This document shows positions 18,701 through 26,501 of a DNA stretch of 64,000 nt, piece by piece. Position 1 is the first letter of the stretch. Every line of letters starts with the position of its first letter. The DNA is taken from assembly GCA_905182495.1 (NCBI GenBank), contig CAJJBU010000003.1, forward strand, positions 124,001 to 188,000. Reading direction: 5' to 3'. This DNA comes from Flavobacteriales bacterium UBA952 (GTDB taxonomy: Bacteria; Bacteroidota; Bacteroidia; Flavobacteriales_D; Crocinitomicaceae). The position numbers and the translations under genes are program-made. The notes beneath the pieces were generated by a model. That model was not told the DNA's origin and did not search any database. It worked only from the letters and a program-made list of their open reading frames with translations.

Positions 18701-21665
18701 TAATTCGACAATCTCCGTATCAGGAACGATTGGTGGCTGTACTCAGGAAAGTGATGATATAACATTAACGGTATTGGACTCCCCTTCGACAACTTTAACA
18801 AACAATGATGATGGAGATAATACAATATGTTATGGAACCACCATCATTTTCACAGCAACAGGAGCAACAAATTATGAGTTTTTAGTAAATGGTGTTTCAC
18901 AAGGGGCACCGAGCCTTCAAAACACTTTTGAAACTGCTACACTTCAAAACAATGAAATCATCACGGTGATCGGAGAATCGAATACCTGTCTAATAAATTC
19001 ACAACAGGCTATAAGCGTTTTGACGAATCCCGTTGTTGATATTTTCAGTGATGACATCGATAATATAATCTGCGAACAAGAAGCAATCACGATTACTGGA
19101 GTCAACGCTACGGACTATGTTTTTTGGGTGAATGGTGAAGTTTTCCAATCACTTTCAAATGACAATACGCTAAGTGACCCCACTTTACCTATTGGAATTG
19201 ACACGATTGTCGTACAAGGGGTTTCAGGAAATGGTTGTTCAGATTATAGTCCAGAACTGATTACAACTGTAAATGCAACACCAAATATTGTGCTTTTAGA
19301 TAGTGAAGATGATAATGAAATTTGCCTGGGAGATACGGTCTCTTTCGATGCCACAGGAGGTGATCTTTATCAGTTTTTCGCGAATGGTATTCCACAAGGG
19401 CCATTGTCAAGTAATAATGCGTTTTTATCGTCCAGTTTAAATCATGGAGATTCTGTTATCGTTCAAGGATCATTATTAGGGTGTGCGAATACATCCAATT
19501 CAATTTATTTTACGGTAAATGCCGTACCAAATGTTAATTTGGAAAGCTCTGATCTCGATAATATCTTTTGCCTAGGAAGCAATATTCTTTATACTGCAAA
19601 CGGTGCCCTTTCCTACGAATTTCTTGTTGATGGTTTGTCTCAGGGTTCAGCATCGAATATAAATGAAATTAACAGTGCTGATTTCAACACTGGAACTTAT
19701 AGTGTTTTAGTGACCGGAGAAAGCTTCGGTTGTTCAGATAGTGATGAAATAACGGTCACCGTTAACGAGCTTCCTGAGGCAAGTTTAATTACCTCGACTG
19801 ACCTAACTTCAATTTGCTCAGGACAAGAGTTACTTTTTACAGCCTCAGGAGGAACTACCTACCAGTTTTATATTGATGAAACTTCACAAGGGGTTGTTTC
19901 TATTAATGATGAATTCTCAGTGTCGAACTTGACAAATGGCAACAATGTGAGTGTCCTTGTTATGACGAGTCAAGGTTGTGAGGACTCCGTCTTCACGGGG
20001 CCGATTGCGATTTATGACTCACCATTAATTTCAATGAGTAGTTCAATTCAAGAAACGTCAATTTGTTCAGGGGACAACGTTGAATTTTCTGCCTTCGGAA
20101 GTGATAATTTTGAATTTATGATAGGTGGCGTTTCTTTAGGAGCATCAAATAATGCTACAATTACTATTGATAGTCTGCAGAATGGTGAACAAGTATACGT
20201 TATTGGCACATCTTTAAACGGATGTTCAGGTACTTCGAATACCATATCATTTAATGTATACCTATCCCCTATCGTTAATCTAATAAATAACGAAGATTCA
20301 TTATTATGCATAGGTGAAACGACGAATATCGAAGCAACTGGAGCAACAGAATACCAGTTTTATATAAACGGACAAGCCATCGGAGACTTCAATAGCCAAT
20401 CCCTATACCTTGAGGAAGTAAATAATGATGATCTTATTCAGGCCGTTGGCTCCGTAAATGGATGCCCAAGTTCCTTGAGTAACGAAATTCTATTCGCTGT
20501 TTATGAATACCCCACAGTAAATAGCTCAAGTTCAGATTTAGATAATATTATATGCGCCCAAGATACTGTTGTCTTGAGTGCTACAGGGGGCCAGTTGTAT
20601 AATTTTAGTTTAAATGGTCTATTAATAGGCGCTGGGGAAGCTAATACTTATGAACTAACCAATATCATGGATGGAGATCTCGTTGAAGTTATTGCTTTAA
20701 ATGGTGACTGCCCATCGGAAACTGATACTTTTGAATTCTTGGTAAATCAATTGGAGATTGGAGTCTCTGTCTCTCCCGGTAATATATTATGCGCCAATGA
20801 AACGCCTTCTTTCCAAGCCTTTGGTGGCGACCAATATCAGTTCTTTATAAATGGGGAGGCACAAGGTGGATTTAGTAGCCAAAACACCGTTGGTGATTTA
20901 AACATCAATGACCTCGACGAAGTTAGTATCGCAGCCTATGATGACGCCACAGGCTGTTACCAAAAACTCGATGACTATATTTTAATGACGGTTCAAGAAA
21001 CACCTACACTCAGTCCTAGCGGAAACAGCACGCTATGTGAAGGAGATTCAATCCTTCTTATAAGCAATTATGAATTAGGTACGCAATGGTTCTTAGATGG
21101 TATTGAAATCCCTGGAGCTATCAATAACTTTTACTATGCTCATAATATGGGCGAGTTTTCAATTACCGGCACATACGGTGGACAAGGAGAAATCTGGTCT
21201 ATTGGTGACAATGCCTCCGGAATACATGGAAACGGGAACAATATAAACTCAGGAACTCCACAAATGGCAATGCAAAACATATTGCCTTTTGCATCGATAT
21301 ACTCAACAAACGACTTCATTATTGGAATTGATGAGCAAGGGAATCCCTTTGCTTGGGGAAATAATAATACGGGGCAATTAGGAAATGGAAGCTTCACAAG
21401 CAGTAATACTCCCATACAAATCCCAGGCGTGAGTACTCTTAAAAACTGTGCGACTTCAAAGGAAAGTGTTATGGCAGTTAATACCTCAGGTGAGGTCTAC
21501 ATTTGGGGGGGGAACTCAGAAGGAGAGCTAGGTCTTGGGACCAATTCTGTCGTGAATTTCCCAATGGAAAATACATCGATAGTAGATGTTGACACTATTG
21601 CTGCGGGATTAAATCATTTTATTATTTTAAAAAATAACGGTACTGTTTGGTCTGTTGGGAAATAA
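15756..21665 (+). CDS. Giant Ig-like-repeat/RCC1 surface protein, N-terminal part of a frameshifted gene
   Basis: ATG 15756 gives the signal peptide (MHFKSTLSDFRVILISFFISITLGFNAQ); a start at 15690 would lie inside the OmpA gene. The N-terminus (FYWIGDAGNWSDTSHWS) is the common opening of beta-helix-like T9SS proteins. From about residue 680 there are 13-14 Ig-like units of about 80 residues with a D(L)DNxIC..(D)xVxFxAxG, Y(Q/E)F(F/L)xNG pattern. The last unit leads into an RCC1 propeller. The ORF ends early at TAA 21663 in the fourth blade because of one extra base, probably in GGG at 21657-21659. With the next entry the protein is about 2,326 residues and ends in a type A sorting domain. 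Confidence 0.88.
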   Translation: MHFKSTLSDFRVILISFFISITLGFNAQTPGSTFYWIGDAGNWSDTSHWSNSSNGANVAILPGISDSVIFDSNSFTSPNQTVLVDDHGYFVSMDWSTISDNQFLKFDSTLDAHGNITLNNKLSILRNVNFSGIQFVKQSIFDADSASVDCAFTIIMDAIEDSLILADDLVMSDSSSCILFTGRLSTQGYTLKTGSLKSINNPSSGTDLRSIDISNSTLYLSLEFNSAGDTSLVFSADNSTIHIGDTLDYLNNLKTHELSFNDVFLNFKPLTTLQIIEGNNIFNKLTVLPGSRVHIKEGSTQKVTDSLTLNGNCKDMITIASSDTSSTANTANLIKLNSNLDFIGVGLQVKQINSLLGEILTTYHSIDNGGNDLGWVFDQTSSITSGFTANGPFCFGDTALFSNTSSTSGTINYSWQYDDDSYLESPAGLIEAHNDTILNFPQAPGIDTTSYGQILSWTEITDGQSLFSPVSGSATTVQGYESMNYNFTVAYRMELINGTGSDAYLVDMDDNPALASYEYQPRIKVYKNGNDFAANLGTSSVFDEYVFYEDTLPNGSIQIGADTVSFNVSAFNLLPTDSLTIYFGSDVTYTAVTNQPRWKSAIDTLGTDVSIDYQLIIDSIYFEASPVTSSFNLDTTQHVFESSGDFNVSLIAINEDNFCTDTTTRLVHINQPTVYLSTSEPDTTICIGDEVTFEAFSTITGVKFEYLYNGVSQNTQSVNDTLFVTNTLSNLDTLSVLAYENGCISDTMPQYVFVVNALPNYTFVYDDLDASICAGDSVLFTASSPDLSYEYSFLIDGIGVTPVSDTIGYYNTVGLLDNETISAVVVDDNGCTDTSSITFNVNPLPIVLLSESTGGNVICGNQSVTFSGIGSDLYEFFINGGNAQGPSANNEFITSSILAGDTISLTGSSSFGCLQDASETFTYIVNPAPNTEISSSDLDNSICSSEQISFTASGAALYQFFINDVSVQLGSENNYTGVGIPDNSTISVSGTIGGCTQESDDITLTVLDSPSTTLTNNDDGDNTICYGTTIIFTATGATNYEFLVNGVSQGAPSLQNTFETATLQNNEIITVIGESNTCLINSQQAISVLTNPVVDIFSDDIDNIICEQEAITITGVNATDYVFWVNGEVFQSLSNDNTLSDPTLPIGIDTIVVQGVSGNGCSDYSPELITTVNATPNIVLLDSEDDNEICLGDTVSFDATGGDLYQFFANGIPQGPLSSNNAFLSSSLNHGDSVIVQGSLLGCANTSNSIYFTVNAVPNVNLESSDLDNIFCLGSNILYTANGALSYEFLVDGLSQGSASNINEINSADFNTGTYSVLVTGESFGCSDSDEITVTVNELPEASLITSTDLTSICSGQELLFTASGGTTYQFYIDETSQGVVSINDEFSVSNLTNGNNVSVLVMTSQGCEDSVFTGPIAIYDSPLISMSSSIQETSICSGDNVEFSAFGSDNFEFMIGGVSLGASNNATITIDSLQNGEQVYVIGTSLNGCSGTSNTISFNVYLSPIVNLINNEDSLLCIGETTNIEATGATEYQFYINGQAIGDFNSQSLYLEEVNNDDLIQAVGSVNGCPSSLSNEILFAVYEYPTVNSSSSDLDNIICAQDTVVLSATGGQLYNFSLNGLLIGAGEANTYELTNIMDGDLVEVIALNGDCPSETDTFEFLVNQLEIGVSVSPGNILCANETPSFQAFGGDQYQFFINGEAQGGFSSQNTVGDLNINDLDEVSIAAYDDATGCYQKLDDYILMTVQETPTLSPSGNSTLCEGDSILLISNYELGTQWFLDGIEIPGAINNFYYAHNMGEFSITGTYGGQGEIWSIGDNASGIHGNGNNINSGTPQMAMQNILPFASIYSTNDFIIGIDEQGNPFAWGNNNTGQLGNGSFTSSNTPIQIPGVSTLKNCATSKESVMAVNTSGEVYIWGGNSEGELGLGTNSVVNFPMENTSIVDVDTIAAGLNHFIILKNNGTVWSVGK

Positions 21666-22737
21666 TGAATTTGGACAATTAGGAATCGGAACGAATACGA
21701 ACTCTAATGTCCCTGTTTTAATCAATGGCCTCTCTAATATTGCATCTATTGGAGCAGGACACCATCACAGCTTTGCTATCGATTCTTCGGGGCAATTGGT
21801 TGCTTGGGGAAACAATAGTTCTGGTCAATTAGGAACCGGAGATTTAAACAATCGTCTTTCACCTCAAAACATAAATGTGACCGCCATTCAAAAAGCAAGT
21901 GGAGGAAATTCGCATTCTCTTATTTTAAACGAAATGGGCGAAGTGCTTTCTTGCGGTGATGATTCATTTGGTCAACTAGGACAAATTTCATCTAACTCAA
22001 CGTTCAATAAAATTGAAATAATAGGTGTAAAGCAAATATCGGCAGGTCCATTTGCCAGTCTATTTCTGCGAAATGATCACAGTGTTTTCGGATGTGGTAG
22101 AAATACCGAAAATCAAATTAGTAATGAAAGCAATCCCCTGTATTCTGAGCCAATTCATCTTGAAGAAATTCATGGTGTAGGTTCTATTGTTTGTGGAGAG
22201 AAAAGTACGCACTTTATTTATACAGAGATGAACTCTTGCGTTTCAAACAACGCTTCAATAACTGTTTTAAACACTCCCGAGGCGACTATAAGCATCAGTG
22301 GTGATACGCTATACGCTTCATCCGGAGATTATCATTTATGGTATATCAACGGCGTCCTTATCTCTGATGCAGAGCTTCAATATTACGTGCCTTTGTCATC
22401 AGGAAACTATACTGTAGAAATAATATCAGCAGAAGGATGCTCAGGGACCTCTGAAGTACTTTCTTTTGAGCAAGCTTCAGTACAAGACCTAGAAACACTT
22501 CGAATAAGGTTATATCCAAATCCAGCCATCGATCAGCTTCATATTGTGAACGACTCCCATGAAGAAGTGGTGAAACTAATCATCTACGATCAAATAGGTA
22601 AAGTCGTTTTAGAAAGTGAAAATACAGATCAAAGCAATTCAATAATTAATTTGAAAGGTCTTCTTCCCGGCAATTACTATGTAGCCATTTATACGGACAA
22701 TAACAAAGTCCATTTACGGTTTAATAAAATTAATTAA
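21658..22737 (+). CDS. C-terminal part of the Ig-like/RCC1 surface protein with T9SS type A sorting domain
   Basis: Continues blade 4 of the RCC1 propeller exactly (WSVG, then NNEFGQLG), so it belongs to the preceding ORF. Blades 5-7 follow (VAWGNNSSGQLG; LSCGDDSFGQLG; FGCGRNTENQIS), giving seven in all only when both ORFs are joined. Then comes CVSNNASITVLNTP, the missing last strand of the interrupted Ig-like unit, one more Ig-like unit, and a type A sorting domain (LYPNPAIDQLHIV ... GNYYVAIYTD). Last gene of the operon; no clear terminator hairpin follows. Confidence 0.88.
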   Translation, partial: GNNEFGQLGIGTNTNSNVPVLINGLSNIASIGAGHHHSFAIDSSGQLVAWGNNSSGQLGTGDLNNRLSPQNINVTAIQKASGGNSHSLILNEMGEVLSCGDDSFGQLGQISSNSTFNKIEIIGVKQISAGPFASLFLRNDHSVFGCGRNTENQISNESNPLYSEPIHLEEIHGVGSIVCGEKSTHFIYTEMNSCVSNNASITVLNTPEATISISGDTLYASSGDYHLWYINGVLISDAELQYYVPLSSGNYTVEIISAEGCSGTSEVLSFEQASVQDLETLRIRLYPNPAIDQLHIVNDSHEEVVKLIIYDQIGKVVLESENTDQSNSIINLKGLLPGNYYVAIYTDNNKVHLRFNKIN

Positions 22738-22875
22738 GCCGCGCCATTTACATCAATCTTTGAAGGAGAAAAAGTGAACCTAGAGGCTATGGTCTTTTTA
22801 TGTGGGGCAATAAAAATTTAAAGTCAGACCTAGAAGAAGCGATGTTCATTTGATTTAAATCCTAAATTCGCGCTT

Positions 22876-23405
22876 ATGAAAAGTAAAGTATTGGACATCC
22901 TTTATGACTCATTTTGCGACAATGAATCGGTTAATTTTGTTGTAAAGTAAGATGCAAAAAAGGAGCAACGAATAAAAACGCTTCTCGAATATTCTTATTA
23001 CAAAGGAGAACGTTTTGGAAAGATATTCCTTTCGGAAGATGAGACCACTGCGGCCATTATCATTGATCCAAAAAAAGACAAGTTCTCCTTTTGGGAACTT
23101 AAACTGATTTTTAAAGTCATTGGATTAAGATGCTTATCCAAAGTGTTAAAGAGAGAGAAAAGTTTAAGCCAGAGCAAGACTTTCATTACCTATGGTATGT
23201 TGGAGTTAAAACAGCGAATCAAGGGCAAGGAAAAGACTCTAAGCTTATTCAAAAAATCATGCAAGAACCTGATGGAAAAGCTTTGCATCTTCAAACATCT
23301 AACCCTAGAAACTTTCCTTTATATGAGCGTCTAGGATTTAACTTTGACGGAGATTATAGTCAACCGGGTTATGCTGTTAAAATATATACTTATTCCAAAA
23401 ATTAA
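22876..23405 (+). pseudogene. GNAT acetyltransferase pseudogene (nonsense codon plus frameshift)
   Basis: Reading from ATG 22876 gives an acetyltransferase-like N-terminus (MKSKVLDILYD ... NFVVK) interrupted by TAA at 22948, continuing in frame (DAKKEQRIKTLLEYSY ... FWELKLIFKVIG) to about 23155. The homology then shifts frame at an A run to FKPEQDFHYLWYVGVKTANQGQGKDS, the GNAT acetyl-CoA-binding region (Q/RxxGxG type), and ends NFPLYERLGFNFDGD. Two independent lesions make it non-functional unless both are sequence errors. The C-terminal ORF from 23130 alone lacks half the fold. Confidence 0.8.
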
Positions 23406-23415
23406 AAAAAGGCAT

Positions 23416-23451
23416 AAAAAAACCCCATCAACTACTTGATGGGGTTTTTTT
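23416..23451. terminator. Strong bidirectional terminator
   Basis: Perfect 16-base inverted repeat (A7 CCCC ATCAA / TTGAT GGGG T7) around CTAC. It works for the plus-strand pseudogene and the convergent minus-strand gene that ends at 23468. Confidence 0.92.
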
Positions 23452-23467
23452 GAGTGCATTGATCTAC

Positions 23468-24739
23468 TTAAGTTTTGACGAATTTCTCAATCAAAACATG
23501 AGCCGTGTTTTCTAGCTTTAAAGTGTATATACCAGATTTCCATTGGGAGATATCTATTGTCGTATTGCTTTTGACAGGTGCTTGATAAACTAAGGCGCCA
23601 AGTAGGTCATATACCCTAACATCTGTATCATTTTCAATATCTATTTCTATCGTGATGAAATCCAACGCCGGATTGGGATAGACCTTAGCCTCAATACTTT
23701 GCTCAATGATACCGGCATTACTGCCATTGAAGCACACAAAGCCATTTTCACCTACACCAAACGCATTGTTCAATCCATAAGAACCCACGGCCAGTACTTT
23801 TTCATCAATAAGCTCGTAGCTCCAAACGCCGTCAATTGAGGAATGCATATAATGATCATTAACCTCATTAGATGCACTAGCATGTACAACTCCGTTGTTG
23901 GTTTGTTCAAAAGTAAGCCACGAAGCGTACATAATGATGTCCCCTCCTTCAACGATTTGAGACCAGGTCGCACCCGAATCGGTGGACTCAAAAAACGAAT
24001 AAATCGACGGACCAAAATTATTCAGACCCGCATACATAATTGTATCATTAATAATGATCACATCCGTAAGATTGTCTTCAGGTGAAAGTATAGGAGATGT
24101 AATTGATGACCAGCTTTGACCCCCATCAGTTGTTCGCAAAAATTCACTACTACTCGTGGATGCGATACCCAAATCGCCATGCATTTTTATATCTTGAACG
24201 TACTCTCCACTATCAAACAACTCTGTCGCCACATCTTTCAAAGACCATTCACCATTGTTGAATTCTACTATCATTGGCCCCATAAAACAACCTCTTCCAC
24301 CAATGAAGAAGTGATTTTCATCAATTACCTCAATCGTGTTTTTATAACAAAACCCCGACAAGTCAATTTCCGATGGTGGTGTTATTTCCGTCCAATTCAA
24401 TCCACCATCGATCGTCTTATGTAAACTCCAACCCACCTCGTGGCCAAAGGTTGTAAAACCAACCTCGTCTGAAACGAATTCTAAATCAAAAAACCTCAAA
24501 GGACTGAATTCCGAGGACACTAGACCTGTGTAATCTACATTAGACCAGGACTGACCACCGTCTATTGTTTTTAGCAGCACACCATTGTCACCACCAATAT
24601 ATCCAACACCTGCCGTTCCATCGGGAAATTCGATGTCATTTAAATGTTCAGACGTAGGTACTGTCACCTCATTCCATGTTTGTGTAATTCCTAGACTCCA
24701 TATTGCAATGAAGACGAATATTAGTAAACTGTTTTTCAT
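23468..24739 (-). CDS. Secreted YCF48/BNR-like propeller protein, T9SS type A
   Basis: Start at 24739 gives a signal peptide (MKNSLLIFVFIAIWSLGITQ); the longer ORF from 24778 would run over the promoter. The body has repeated photosynthesis-assembly (YCF48)/BNR-type units: VLLKTIDGGQSWSNV, SLHKTIDGGLNWTEI, FLRTTDGGQSWSSI, FFESTDSGATWSQI, so a beta-propeller is likely. The C-terminus is a type A sorting domain (KVYPNPALDFITIEI ... GIYTLKLE). Cell-surface or released; ligand unknown. Confidence 0.88.
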   Translation of the reverse strand: MKNSLLIFVFIAIWSLGITQTWNEVTVPTSEHLNDIEFPDGTAGVGYIGGDNGVLLKTIDGGQSWSNVDYTGLVSSEFSPLRFFDLEFVSDEVGFTTFGHEVGWSLHKTIDGGLNWTEITPPSEIDLSGFCYKNTIEVIDENHFFIGGRGCFMGPMIVEFNNGEWSLKDVATELFDSGEYVQDIKMHGDLGIASTSSSEFLRTTDGGQSWSSITSPILSPEDNLTDVIIINDTIMYAGLNNFGPSIYSFFESTDSGATWSQIVEGGDIIMYASWLTFEQTNNGVVHASASNEVNDHYMHSSIDGVWSYELIDEKVLAVGSYGLNNAFGVGENGFVCFNGSNAGIIEQSIEAKVYPNPALDFITIEIDIENDTDVRVYDLLGALVYQAPVKSNTTIDISQWKSGIYTLKLENTAHVLIEKFVKT

Positions 24740-24762
24740 AACGTAAGTTTTATAGTTGAATA

Positions 24763-24770
24763 CAAAGTTA
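24763..24770 (-). promoter_or_regulatory. -7 element (TAACTTTG on minus strand)
   Basis: Exact TAnnTTTG match 23 bases before the chosen start at 24739; it supports that start over the upstream one at 24778. Confidence 0.6.
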
Positions 24771-24811
24771 AAGGGCATTGAAAGATCTTACCATGTACTA
24801 TTCTGTAGAAA

Positions 24812-25636
24812 TCATGTATGATTTTGAAAATCACTGGGAGACATACCCGTTTTGTTCTTGAAAAATTTAGAAAAATGACCTGGATCCTCAAAATTCAAGG
24901 CATAGGCCGATTCCTTTATAGTTATTCCTGTGCGAAGTAGCCTTTTCGCCTCCATTACGATTTGCGTGTAGATCACTTCGCTCACGCTTTTTCCTGAATT
25001 TTGTTTTACCAAATCGCTTAAAGTACGTTCAGTGATATTCATTTTTTCAGCGTAGTCTTTTACTTTTTTATTTATTTTAAAATGTGTTCTCAGAAGTCTT
25101 CGGAACGACAAATAAGCTGATTCAACAGGCTTCCCTCCTTCTCCGGCATGCTCCATGCAGGAAATACAAAACAACTGCATCTCATTCATTAACCTAAGTT
25201 GATCTAAGGGTTTTGCACGTTTATAGCTTTCAAAAACATGTCTAATCCGTTCATTCAGTGGCTGCTTCAAATTCACCTCAAAACGAAAAGTAGGGTTAAG
25301 CTCTTCAGCACTCATACATATATGTTCGAATAAAAAGCTTTCAATTGCACTAGGTGGATTCAAGGCCGTTAATTCAAATAACACTACATAACCCTCTGAA
25401 TCTAATGCTCTTTGCATTTGATGAACCTGGCCAGGAGCGACGATATGAACTGAATTGTCATGAATCTCAAATTCTTTGAAGTCTACTGTGTGCAGACCTC
25501 CTCCTTTTTTGAAATAAAAAAACTCAAAATAATCATGCCTATGCGGCGTGGTAAAATCGTATTCATTAAGCTGTTCGAGATGGTGAACGATAATTCCTTT
25601 TTTATGTATTTTATCCGAGCCATGGGTTGGGATCAT
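24812..25636 (-). CDS. AraC-family transcriptional regulator with cupin sensor domain
   Basis: 274 residues. The N-terminal half (about 1-140) is a cupin-like ligand-binding domain (PHRHDYFEFFYFKKG; HIVAPGQVHQM), the C-terminal 100 residues are the two helix-turn-helix motifs of AraC/XylS proteins (VKDYAEKMNITERTLSDLVKQ; ESAYALNFEDPGHFSKFFKNKTGMSP). The inducer is unknown. It is divergent from the lipoprotein gene at 25873, and a perfect 15-base palindrome lies between them, which could be a control site. Confidence 0.93.
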   Translation of the reverse strand: MIPTHGSDKIHKKGIIVHHLEQLNEYDFTTPHRHDYFEFFYFKKGGGLHTVDFKEFEIHDNSVHIVAPGQVHQMQRALDSEGYVVLFELTALNPPSAIESFLFEHICMSAEELNPTFRFEVNLKQPLNERIRHVFESYKRAKPLDQLRLMNEMQLFCISCMEHAGEGGKPVESAYLSFRRLLRTHFKINKKVKDYAEKMNITERTLSDLVKQNSGKSVSEVIYTQIVMEAKRLLRTGITIKESAYALNFEDPGHFSKFFKNKTGMSPSDFQNHT

Positions 25637-25700
25637 ATATGCAATTTAACGCTTTTGAATTAATTACACTTTTAAAGCCCTCGAATAGAATAAATGATCA

Positions 25701-25715
25701 TTGTTCATTGAACAA
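25701..25715. promoter_or_regulatory. 15-base perfect palindrome in a divergent promoter region
   Basis: TTGTTCA-T-TGAACAA, 65 bases upstream of the AraC-type gene and 158 bases upstream of the divergent lipoprotein gene. Operator function is inferred from position and symmetry. Confidence 0.4.
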
Positions 25716-25872
25716 ATTATTGTTAAATCATGTGCAAGTTTTAAGACTGTTATTCGCAGTCATGAGAAGAAGCTATTCCCGACAACTTACAAAGGTATTT
25801 TGAATAATGGGATACTCTATAAGAGTTGTGTTTTTTAAAGCTACATTTATCCCCTTACTAATCTTTAAATAT

Positions 25873-26385
25873 ATGAAATTAAAGTATGCATTAATTCCCC
25901 TAATCGGTTTGTTCTATAGCTGCCAAACTGAAGCAGAGGACACTTCTAATATAGATGCCTTTGAAAAAAATTCAGCGACCGTTCTGGCTTATCTAAATGG
26001 GTTTCAAAAAGAGAGTCTAGACTATGACGCACTTTTTAGTGAAAATGCAATTATGCTTAACACCAAAATAGGAGCAACAATCGATTCCATTCCAATAGCC
26101 GATATCAAGCTAATGGATCAGGCAGAATGGGATTTGTATGACTTTGAAATATTAGGTGAAATAAATCTTTTACCTGGCGTTAATTCTGAGACTAAAAAAG
26201 TGGATGGATCCGTTCGTTATTATGGAACATGGAGAACGACTAAAGCAGCAACTGATTCAACTCCGGAGATTCAAACAGATGTTCGTCTATATGAATCATT
26301 TGATTTCGACGAGGCAGGTAAGATTCGTTATCAGCAATTCTATGGCGATCTAACTGCATCCGATAATATTTTGGAAGGAAAATAA
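25873..26385 (+). CDS. Lipoprotein with SnoaL/NTF2-like domain
   Basis: Start at 25873 gives a lipoprotein signal (MKLKYALIPLIGLFYSCQ, Cys17); the in-frame start at 25807 would add an odd hydrophobic leader. The mature part begins AFEKNSATVLAYLNGFQKESLDYDALFSENAIM, the usual first helix and strand of SnoaL/NTF2-like folds, and ends with a strand pair typical of the fold (RLYESFDFDEAGKIRYQQFYGD). Such domains bind small ligands or act as enzymes; nothing here fixes which. The divergent AraC gene may control it. Confidence 0.75.
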   Translation: MKLKYALIPLIGLFYSCQTEAEDTSNIDAFEKNSATVLAYLNGFQKESLDYDALFSENAIMLNTKIGATIDSIPIADIKLMDQAEWDLYDFEILGEINLLPGVNSETKKVDGSVRYYGTWRTTKAATDSTPEIQTDVRLYESFDFDEAGKIRYQQFYGDLTASDNILEGK

Positions 26386-26411
26386 ATTCTTCTAAAAACA
26401 AGCACTTAGAT

Positions 26412-26440
26412 AAAGCCTCCAAAAACGGGGGCTTTTTTCT
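26412..26440 (+). terminator. Rho-independent terminator
   Basis: AAAGCCTCC / GGGGGCTTT stem around AAAAAC, followed by a T-rich tract, 26 bases after the lipoprotein stop. Confidence 0.85.
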
Positions 26441-26486
26441 TTTATATCCGACTGATAAACTATTACTTTCGTTACATGATTTCAGA

Positions 26487-26501
26487 AATACCTTTGGTAT
26501 T
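26487..26501 (+). promoter_or_regulatory. -7 element (TACCTTTG) inside a palindrome, directly before an ATG
   Basis: AATACC-TTT-GGTATT is a perfect inverted repeat that contains the TAnnTTTG match at 26489-26496 and ends one base before the ATG at 26502. If the element is used, the transcript would start at or next to the ATG (leaderless). Confidence 0.45.

Noticed and set aside
22824..22875. Promoter TTCATTTG before the acetyltransferase pseudogene
   Set aside because: It misses the second base of TAnnTTTG and has no matching -33 element.
23143..23334. Separate small gene in the acetyltransferase region
   Set aside because: It is the first-frame continuation of the broken acetyltransferase and turns to nonsense after the frameshift.
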